Source: Halocafeteria seosinensis (lineage: Eukaryota; Sar; Bigyra; Bicosoecida). Taken from it: a stretch of 64,000 bases of DNA. Under the pieces are notes generated by a model. The model was given only the letters and a program-made list of their open reading frames with translations, did no database searches and was not told the DNA's origin. Position numbers and translations under genes: made by a program. Numbering within the stretch: the first letter of the stretch is position 1; each line of letters begins with the position of its first letter. The stretch spans positions 103,203 through 167,202 of the forward strand of contig LVLI01000118.1 in the NCBI GenBank assembly GCA_001687465.1, given 5' to 3'. Positions 48,627 to 56,400 of the stretch are shown here, one piece after another.

Positions 48627-49725
48627 CGTTGAACTTGAAGTTTGACTGTAGCAGGCGTAGGTCGCCGATTCGATACTGCTACAGTATTAGGACTTCCATT
48701 ATTTACTGAGTTGTTATGACTGAGAGTGGTATAACAATCCCGATCTGTACCCGTACCTTCGGCTTCGCCACGTGCTGAACGGCGCTGTGGACGATTTCCA
48801 TTATTTACGGAGTTATTATGACTGAGAGTGGTATAACAATCCTGAACTGTACCCGTAGCTTCGCTTTCACCGTGAGGAGAACGGCGCTGTGGATCGCTGC
48901 TTATCGATTCGCTGGCTACGTGAACATCTGGTACTGTACGAGTACCACAATACAAATCTGACTCCGACGTAGGATGCTCTTGTGGAGTATCACTTCCAAC
49001 GACGTACGCGGCATCTGTAGAAGTTAAGGATTCTGAAACAGCCAAAGAACTACGAGTGGTGCTACTGGTGGTACATCCCTGATTACCTCCAGTCAGTGCA
49101 CCCAGCATCTGCTTGTTGTGTCGGCCTTCAGCTGTCCCTTGTTCGCTCGGATAGGGATCATCGGTGCATGATTGTCTCCTCCTACGTGATTGGGAACGAT
49201 TTTGCGCTTCCTCAACCAGTACCTGTGTCCGCCGTTCAATGATGCCCAATTCTCCGAGGATTTCCTTTTGGTCCTCGCAACGGGCAACACGGTTAACATA
49301 ATCGTCTACATGCTGCAGATGTTTTCCAGTCGTTTGTCTATCGCGGCGTTTATGAGATCGCCTGGAAGACGTCCTGGGATTTGACGATTCGGTTCCTCTT
49401 GCTTGCCTGCGGAAGAACGTGTCGGGGATTGCGTGGATGGCATTATGGGGTACTGACAAGCCTTCGTTGTTGGAGCGACGTTGCTCTCCAACAGAACCAC
49501 AAATGTTCGCCCGTTCCACGATCTCCGGCCGTTTATATTGATCCGGTATGCTCCGGAAGAATTCCTCATTCTGCAGCTCTGTTGCTTCCAGCAGTTTCCT
49601 TGTTACCTGAGAGATGGATACCTTCTTAATGTTCCCAAGATGCTTTTTTTGAAAGTCGTTATTCCACGACTCAACCCGGGCGGTGGTGGTAGGTTGGGAC
49701 ACAAGTCCTGACAGAACAAGTTAGA
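48527..49725 (-). pseudogene. Mutator-like (MULE) transposase, C-terminal remnant
   Basis: The frame is open from about 49725 to 48527, 391 codons from the GTG at 49702. It starts TTTARVESWNNDFQKKHLGN, the conserved C-terminal block of MULE transposases. The DDE core that should precede it is absent: the frame meets a stop and then the AT-rich viral block at 49737. The middle is polar, with two 36-residue tandem repeats (CYTTLSHNNSVNNG in each) encoded at about 48690-48900. The viral segment therefore abuts the interior of a transposase gene. Confidence 0.6.
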
Positions 49726-49736
49726 ACTCTCTTTCT

Positions 49737-49750
49737 ATTCCTTAAGGAAT
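49737..49750. terminator. 14-bp perfect palindrome at the left edge of the element
   Basis: ATTCCTTAAGGAAT overlaps the stop codon of the first viral gene (minus strand). It is the last AT-rich sequence before the transposase remnant. Confidence 0.4.
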
Positions 49751-50140
49751 TTCATCCTGATCCACAAATAAGGAATTTTTTAAATCACCAAAACATTTAA
49801 TTATATTACTAATTTTTTGGGATTCTCGTGGTTGAGTGTGTGGTGGTGCGTTAAGAGCAAACAAACCTTTAGGGGTAAAAAGAAAAACATCAGGTAAGTT
49901 ATCAAAGAGTAATTGTATACGGCTTAATAGTACCAAATTATCATCAGTAATTTGCTTTTCATACCTTTTAATTTTATCTAATTTCTCACCCCATTCATAA
50001 CGGTGATTTGGACATAGAAATTGATAATCAGAATTTAGTAAAGTGTCTAAACAATTGGGGGGATGTAATACTACTATATTATGCTTAATACTATACAAAA
50101 AATTATCTATGTTCATTATATAAAATGTTTTTGAAAACAT
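49742..50140 (-). CDS. viral orphan protein, 132 residues
   Basis: An ATG-started frame of AT-rich codon use. A second Met (50116, MNIDNF) may be the true start, since the first ATG lies inside a palindrome. It contains FLCPNHRYEWGEKLDKIKRY and a Pro-rich patch. I do not recognise a family. Two copies of the viral upstream motif lie at 50156-50229, just upstream. Confidence 0.55.
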   Translation of the reverse strand: MFSKTFYIMNIDNFLYSIKHNIVVLHPPNCLDTLLNSDYQFLCPNHRYEWGEKLDKIKRYEKQITDDNLVLLSRIQLLFDNLPDVFLFTPKGLFALNAPPHTQPRESQKISNIIKCFGDLKNSLFVDQDEIP

Positions 50141-50155
50141 TTTAAATCTTAAAAC

Positions 50156-50229
50156 ACAGATGCTTTAAAAACCATCTGTAATACTTCAAACTTACAGATG
50201 CTTTGAAAACCATCTGTATTACTTCAAAC
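50156..50229 (-). promoter_or_regulatory. two tandem copies of the viral upstream motif
   Basis: Read on the minus strand, each copy is GTTTGAAGTA(A/T)TAC followed by the imperfect palindrome CAGATGGTTTT-AAAGCATCTG. Copies are at 50156-50191 and 50194-50229. They lie directly upstream of the 132-residue gene. The same module precedes the genes starting at 52363, 52492 and 53462. Confidence 0.65.
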
Positions 50230-50267
50230 TTAAACTAAATTATAGCATGTGTTTACCGTGGTTTTAA

Positions 50268-50354
50268 GCTTGTAGTCCGAAGCTACAATGACCGAGGCGT
50301 CATTGAGCTTTCGCTTGTAGTCCGACGCTACAATGACCGAGGCGTCATTGAGCT
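50268..50354 (-). terminator. tandem double-hairpin unit after the small basic protein gene
   Basis: Two 42-bp copies (50268-50309 and 50313-50354). Each has TTGTAG-7 nt-CTACAA and AATGAC-6 nt-GTCATT hairpins bounded by AGCT on each side. The unit can therefore fold as a three-way junction. The stop codon of the 135-residue gene overlaps the second copy. A 3'-processing or termination signal is the likeliest role. Confidence 0.55.
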
Positions 50355-50760
50355 AACCTAGTAAACCAAACGTGGCAACATTACCAACATCACGAGCTAA
50401 TCTACCAATATTTTTGGCATCACCTCCGCCTTTCTTTTCATATAATCCTTCCTGTTTTACAATGTGTGAAGCTTTAGGTAGTGAAACACCCCTAGCTTTC
50501 ATGACCTCTTTAACTATATCTCCTCTATTACGGAGGCTCTTGTTTTTTCTAGTGCCAGATTTAGCACTTTTCTTACCTTTAGCACCTCCAGACTTACCTG
50601 CTCCAGCTAAGCCTTCAAGAAATCCACTGAATCCTCCCCCGATTTTTGAAACCTCTTCTATAAATTCATTTCCTTTTCCGGCTTTATCCAATTCGTCATA
50701 GAGTTGAGTCAGAAGTTTCTTAGCATTGGCTTTAGTTAGCTTTTTTCCTTTACCTGCCAT
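50353..50760 (-). CDS. small basic virion-type protein, 135 residues
   Basis: Very Lys/Gly-rich. The N-terminal helix (LTKANAKKLLTQLYDELDKA) is followed by a Gly/Ser-rich linker. Next comes RNRGDIVKEVMKARGVSLPK then ASHIVKQEGLY, a short helical motif seen in basic proteins of several large DNA viruses of protists, often virion-associated. It probably binds DNA in the particle. An ATG start lies 12 bp after the stop of the upstream 302-residue gene, suggesting shared transcription. Confidence 0.65.
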   Translation of the reverse strand: MAGKGKKLTKANAKKLLTQLYDELDKAGKGNEFIEEVSKIGGGFSGFLEGLAGAGKSGGAKGKKSAKSGTRKNKSLRNRGDIVKEVMKARGVSLPKASHIVKQEGLYEKKGGGDAKNIGRLARDVGNVATFGLLG

Positions 50761-50772
50761 ATTTCTTATATA

Positions 50773-51681
50773 TTATATGTGAATATTTTGTTTTCCTAAT
50801 CTTTCTTTTGTTTTTTGATTTAATAAGTCTACAGTTTTCTTTTCTAGATCAGATATTTCTTTTAAACTTGAATTATCTAGAATTTGGTTCAATTGTTTGA
50901 CAAGTTTTTTATTTTTAGGATATTGTCCGAAACTAATCCAGTACCATTTTTTCACTCCCTCTAAAGCTGACTTAAGGTGAGAAGACCTTATACCGATTTT
51001 TTCTTGCTCTAACAAAGTTATTAACACATCTAAAGATTCCCTAATTTGATGTAAAGAACCTAAAGCTGGATCGTTTAAGACTTCCAATATTTGGGAGTTT
51101 TCTTTATTTTGTTTTTGTTCTAACATATAAAATCTCTTTAATGCTTTATAATACTGTTTTTCTTCTATTTTTTCGTTATAATCCTCTTTTAAAGTCGTCT
51201 TAATATTTTTGGTTGATTTACCTGTATGAAAGTCAATTACATTAGTAAACTCATGAAACTGTCCCGTACTAGGTAGAAAACCTATTAAGTCTATCTTAAA
51301 TTTTGATCCTGTATCTTTAATAGCTGTTGTGAATTTTACATTATCTTTTTTACCCCTTATAATATCTTCAGGACTCCATCTTATAGGTTCTCCATTCTTT
51401 TCACCTGCTTTGATATCTGTAATCCAGAGATTGGGTTTCTGTTTTATTTCGTTTATTTTTTCCTTTAGTTGTGTCCAGACTTTTGTAGCTGAAATATTTT
51501 TAGGTATTTTTTCATTCAAATCGTAGTCCATTGTATAAATTAAGTAAGGGTTTTGTTGAGAACCAACTAATTTCGCTTTGTTGGTAAAGCTCAGAAGATT
51601 CATATAACTTTTCTCCTTAGTGGTCAAAAATAATTTACGTTCTGACATTAAATCTTTATAGTTAACTGAAAGAAAAACCAT
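50773..51681 (-). CDS. viral orphan protein, 302 residues
   Basis: An intact frame with an ATG start. A middle segment (FKIDLIGFLPSTGQFHEFTN, then a charged helix with EKQYYKALKRFYML) resembles segments seen in uncharacterised proteins of protist DNA viruses; I cannot name a family. The C-terminal third is helical and Lys-rich. It is first in a tight minus-strand pair with the small basic protein. Confidence 0.55.
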   Translation of the reverse strand: MVFLSVNYKDLMSERKLFLTTKEKSYMNLLSFTNKAKLVGSQQNPYLIYTMDYDLNEKIPKNISATKVWTQLKEKINEIKQKPNLWITDIKAGEKNGEPIRWSPEDIIRGKKDNVKFTTAIKDTGSKFKIDLIGFLPSTGQFHEFTNVIDFHTGKSTKNIKTTLKEDYNEKIEEKQYYKALKRFYMLEQKQNKENSQILEVLNDPALGSLHQIRESLDVLITLLEQEKIGIRSSHLKSALEGVKKWYWISFGQYPKNKKLVKQLNQILDNSSLKEISDLEKKTVDLLNQKTKERLGKQNIHI

Positions 51682-51711
51682 TTTAAACCATATGACTATG
51701 GTTTCTTAAGC

Positions 51712-52068
51712 TTAACGCACCAGTTTTTTGACTGTCCGACTATAAACTGGATAAACAGTCATTTTGTGATTAATGTTACCCAAATCACACCAGCTTTTAT
51801 AAGCATCTTTGCTTTTTACAGGTTCAATTTGATAGTAATATTTCTTTTCCCAAGTAAAACTTCTATAAATCATTAAAGGAATGGGTAATTTAAATTCGTT
51901 TGGTGGCTTATTTTCTTTCTTCATCCAAGCTCCAAAAACAGGTCTAGAAGCTACATATTCTATTTTTTCTACTTTGTCATTAGATTCTAATTTAGGATGA
52001 ATAATATAATTTGGAGTTTGCTGAAGTTTTAAACAATCCTCTTGTCTTAAAGCTAACCAAGGAAACAT
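51712..52068 (-). CDS. viral orphan protein, 118 residues
   Basis: An ATG-started intact frame, AT-rich, with no recognised domain. It contains PIPLMIYRSFTWEKKYYYQI, suggesting a small beta-rich fold. It lies 13 bp after the upstream gene and 30 bp before the next, consistent with one transcription unit. Confidence 0.5.
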   Translation of the reverse strand: MFPWLALRQEDCLKLQQTPNYIIHPKLESNDKVEKIEYVASRPVFGAWMKKENKPPNEFKLPIPLMIYRSFTWEKKYYYQIEPVKSKDAYKSWCDLGNINHKMTVYPVYSRTVKKLVR

Positions 52069-52081
52069 TACCCAAATTTCT

Positions 52082-52363
52082 TTATCTTTCCGTCCTACAT
52101 ATTAACTGTTTCTCACCCATTAGGTCTAGTCTTACTTCCACATGATGATAAATCTTTCTTAACCAATCGCTGATTTCCCTTTTCTTAGGTAGTTTTTTCA
52201 CTTTTAGTGAAAACCAAAGTGGTAAAACCTTTTCTTTATCTTCCGTGTCAACATATTCATAGAGTGGATAACAACAACACCCTTCTAAACTCGTGTTAAT
52301 TTCCGATCTCTTTAAAATCAGTTTTCGCTCTCTTTCATCATAATGACTATAATTCTTTTCCAT
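52082..52363 (-). CDS. viral orphan protein, 93 residues
   Basis: The start is taken at the ATG at 52363, because the upstream in-frame ATG lies within the upstream motif and would leave no leader. The sequence has a Cys pair (CCCYPLYEYV) and a basic helix. No family is recognised. It is divergent from the lipase gene across 128 bp that contain two motif copies facing opposite ways. Confidence 0.45.
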   Translation of the reverse strand: MEKNYSHYDERERKLILKRSEINTSLEGCCCYPLYEYVDTEDKEKVLPLWFSLKVKKLPKKREISDWLRKIYHHVEVRLDLMGEKQLICRTER

Positions 52364-52375
52364 CCTTATATTATA

Positions 52376-52490
52376 ACAGATGCTTTTAAAAACCATCTGT
52401 ATTACTTCAAACGCAATAAAGAATTTGTTTCTTTCTTTTGAAGTTTAAGATGGTTTTCTTTTCTTATATTATAAGAAAGAAAAGCATATT
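52376..52490. promoter_or_regulatory. divergent viral promoter region
   Basis: The minus-facing module at 52376-52412 (ACAGATGCTTTTAAAAACCA to TACTTCAAAC) serves the 93-residue gene. A plus-facing module starting TTGAAGTTTAAGATGGTTTT (52438) leads into an inverted repeat of TTTTCTTTTCTTATA and TTATAAGAAAGAAAA just before the lipase ATG. Confidence 0.6.
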
Positions 52491-52491
52491 A

Positions 52492-53409
52492 ATGAATAAA
52501 GCTTTGAATATTATCGCACAATTAACACAAGGCGTAGATGATGCCACTTCACTGAGAAAAAAGCCTAAAAAAGAAGGTAAAAAGCAGAAAAAGGAGGAAG
52601 GTAAGAATAATGATAGATTTGTAGGTCGGGAAAGTAAACCTGATTTTGATAGTAATAGCTGTAAAACTCCCAGTGATGAGGTTTATTTTCAAATTGCTAA
52701 AGCTTCCTATCAACTTCCTAAAGAAAGACCTAAACTAATAAATCGTACTTATGAATATCAAAAAGACCTTTCCACTAAAGCTGTTTGTCTCTATATTGAT
52801 AAGTTAAATAATTCGGCTGTGCTGGGATTCAGAGGAACCAACGTAAGTGACCCAATGGATTTAGTAGCCGATACTAAAATCGCTTTCAATAAATTAAATG
52901 AAACTCCACGCTTTCAAGATGATGCTCAAACAGTTAGCAAAATTTTGGAAAGTTTTAAAGATAAGGGTTTTTGCTTTTTCTCCGTGGGTCATTCACTGGG
53001 CAACGCCGTTCAGCTACAAATAGATCGTGAATTTGGTCGCTTTATTAAAAGTGGTAGAGGATACAACGGTGCTCTTCAGCCTAAGGATGTGCTAGAATCA
53101 CCGAAAAAGTTTAATTATTGGTATATCAAGGGTGATCCCTTGTATCAATATTCGGGTCGTATGTTAAGAAGAAACTTATCTGTTTTTCCTAGAGTTTCTA
53201 AGAAATCAGTTCAAAATCATGCTTTGGATAATTTCCAAGGTTTGACTAAGCAAGATACTTTAAAGAAAGGGGGTGCTAAACCTTCAAATAAACCTCCCAC
53301 TAAAAAGGATTTAACACAAATTGGATTCTGTTCTAATAATCAGAAAAAGATAAATGGCTTGCCTAAACCAGTCTATGATTTTCAAAAGACATTAACACAA
53401 GAAAATTGA
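52492..53409 (+). CDS. viral alpha/beta-hydrolase lipase (class 3-like)
   Basis: 305 residues from the ATG at 52492. The N-terminus is basic and low-complexity, then comes a lipase core. GFRGTNVSDPMDLVAD forms the oxyanion region. The nucleophile is Ser168 in VGHSLGN, the acid is probably Asp215 in IKGDPLYQYS, and the base His243 in QNHALDNFQG. That S-D-H order and spacing match lipases carried by protist DNA viruses. It probably cleaves host membrane lipids during entry or egress. The C-terminal tail is Lys-rich. There is no signal peptide. Confidence 0.75.
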   Translation: MNKALNIIAQLTQGVDDATSLRKKPKKEGKKQKKEEGKNNDRFVGRESKPDFDSNSCKTPSDEVYFQIAKASYQLPKERPKLINRTYEYQKDLSTKAVCLYIDKLNNSAVLGFRGTNVSDPMDLVADTKIAFNKLNETPRFQDDAQTVSKILESFKDKGFCFFSVGHSLGNAVQLQIDREFGRFIKSGRGYNGALQPKDVLESPKKFNYWYIKGDPLYQYSGRMLRRNLSVFPRVSKKSVQNHALDNFQGLTKQDTLKKGGAKPSNKPPTKKDLTQIGFCSNNQKKINGLPKPVYDFQKTLTQEN

Positions 53410-53414
53410 GGATT

Positions 53415-53447
53415 TTGAAGTTTAAGATGGTTTTTTAAAAGCATCTT
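53415..53447 (+). promoter_or_regulatory. viral upstream motif between lipase and fibre genes
   Basis: TTGAAGTTT followed by the hairpin-forming AAGATGGTTTTTTAAAAGCA and TCTT (53424-53447), then TATATAG, 14 bp before the fibre ATG. It could both end lipase transcripts and start fibre transcripts. Confidence 0.6.
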
Positions 53448-53461
53448 ATATAGAGTAAAGA

Positions 53462-56400
53462 ATGAGTGTATCTCAGATTATTAACCAAAGTAATAATAAG
53501 ATCTATAAACACCTAATACCTACCAAACATTCCTCACATGTTTCTAATATTACGGTGTCTGCTAGCAATGCTCCTACTTGTATAAAAAATTCGGCGGATT
53601 TTGTCTGTGATGGAACAGCTGATCAGGATGAAATCAATCAAGCAATTCAAAGTGCTAATGACGGTGATCGCATTATGTTATCACAAGGCGAATTTGTTAT
53701 TGACGACCAAATTCAAATAAATACGTCAGTTAGTTTTTTGGGTGTTAATCGGGAGAATACTACTATTAAAGTAGATGATAACGCAACAAGTGATAATCAT
53801 TGGTTAAACGTCACAGCCAATGGTTTACTCATTCAGGATATGACCTTAGACGGTAATAATGGAAACCGAGGAGTTGATAATATTAATGATGTTCTTCTCC
53901 GTTTTCAAGGTGTTAACTTTTCTACTATTCAAAGATTGAGGCTCCTTTCAACCTCATCTTATGAAATTTATGTTGAGAATTGTAGTCATTTACTACTAAC
54001 CCAATTATATGTTGACAATACTGATTCTCAAAAAGGTTCCGCGGTTTATTTTAAAAGCTTGAATGCTACCTCGAATGTCTCTTTAACTCATTGCTATTTT
54101 GACATGTTAAACCGAACATGTATTGAAACCGATAGTGTAAACTCTCTAAGCATAGATAATTGCGAGGTACACAATGGTAATCGTCCTGTATCGTGTTCAC
54201 CTACGGATTCTAATGTTAGAGTTAGTAACTGTCTCTTTGATGGATGTACCAACATTCATTATTCAGGCAATAGAGGTGTGTTTTCCAATAATCAATTTAT
54301 TGGAACTAATGGGGCAATAACAATTTTCAACAATAGTGGAACTGGTAACGAAGATTACATCAATGGTTTATATTCTGAAAATGATCAGAGCGTAGTAGGA
54401 GTCATTCACATTGACGGAGGGTCTCATAATTCTGTATCTGATATAGAAATTATTAATCCAAATCACACAGCTATTGTGGTTGACAAAGATAATGGTAGCG
54501 GTTTCCCTTCTGTTGTTGATATAAATTCTGTTAAGGTTGATGAGACTGATAATTCAGCCTTAGACATTAAAAATTTAACTACAGGTTCTTTTTCCGATAT
54601 CCTCCTCACTAGTGCTAGTAGTGCTACAGCTGTTTCTACTCAAAGCAGTTCAAGATTGAGATTTGATGGATTCCTATTGGTAGATGTTAACAAAGGTTTT
54701 AATGTGGATAGCACAACCAATAGTCAGTTTGGTGATATTAGGATCAAAAATTGTACTCAAGGTGGATTTGACCTTCAGAACAGTTCCACTGGTAATCAGT
54801 TTGCTAATATTAACGTTGATGGAGCTCTTAGAGGATTTTTCCTAACAAATACCGCCAACGATAATACATTTAGTCAAATTTCAATGTATAGTTGTACACA
54901 AAACTGTATCCAAAATAGCGGAACTGAAAATAATTTTTCGGGTATATTTTGTTATAATACTGGTAGTGGAACTCCAACTGATAACAGGGGTGTTATAGAA
55001 GATGAAGCGAATGGATCCAATACTTGGCGAAATATTAGTATTTTACAAATCAGTTCCTCCTATGATTTTAAACCTCAGGGAGCTAATGGCTTTTTCCTAG
55101 GTTCAAATAACTCAACTCTTGAAAATATTTACATTGATGCCGATGTTACTGGAACTTTTGACCGTTCAGAGACACAAGGAGTACAAGCCCCTCTTTTATC
55201 TGGTATTTACATAACCACCAATCAAGATTGTAACATATTTGGAGCTAAAATTTATAGGTGTCTAGAATTCGGAGTTCAGGTAGGAGTTGCTACCAAAAAC
55301 TTAAATTTAGAATCATCTGTTTTTCAGGCAAACACTAACGACGCTAATGAAGCTCTTGGCTTATATTTGAATGGTAATGGAACGCCTATTGAAAATATGA
55401 TTATTAAAAGTTGTGTATCCCAGAGCAATGACAAACAATTCAAAGTTGGTGGTAGTAATGCTGATTATGATGTTAGCGGAAGTACTGGGATTCAACAACC
55501 ATCAGAATCTGTATTGTCTAGTCTTCGTCACGGTGCTAGAGCTCACTATAATTTCAGTGGTTCAAATCCCCACAATGATAAAATTGGAACTTATGATGCT
55601 ACCTTAGGTAGTCAAAGTTTAGTTTCAGGTAAAATAGGACAAGGTATTCAAAACGCATCCGGTTCTGATTATGTCTTAAATGGGGGTGGTTCACGTATAA
55701 GTGGAAGTCTAATTACTGACCCTTTCACAATTAGTTTCTGGTATCAAACCCCTGATGTTAGTTCTTCAGCTATTGTTTATGCTACTGGTTTAACAGGTGA
55801 TGCTTTTCGTCTTTCTCAAAGTAATGATAAACTTTCCCTCGCATCTGGCAATGGTTCGGATGATACAACCTCATTTTTGGAAACAGGTGTCTTTTATTTA
55901 CTTACTGTTACTTACGACGGTTCCGATGCTCGTCTTTATGTAAATGGTGAGTTTAAGATTAGTCACAGTTTTTCAAGTTATGAATCAGCCGGTGGAGCAT
56001 TTTTGAACAGTACACTTAATTGGATCGTTGATGAAGCTTTAACATTTGAACGAGCCATTTCAAACGGTGAAATTAACATGATATATAATGGTGGTTCTGG
56101 AACACAAGCTCATATTAATCACGATTGGCATACTAGACCCGCTCAAAGTAATGTTCATATGAAAAGTAACCGAATTACTAACCTTGCTGACCCTACTAGT
56201 ACCCAAGATGCTGTTTCAAGAAATTACTTAGAAGCTGGTATTATGGTTAATGATATTGATATGAATTCAAACCAGATTAATAACCTAAGTGACCCAACTA
56301 GTGCTTCAGATGCTGTCTCCAGAAATTATTTAGAAGCTGGTAATATGGCTAATGCTCTAGATATGAATTCCAATCAAATTAATAATCTTTCTTCAGCTAC

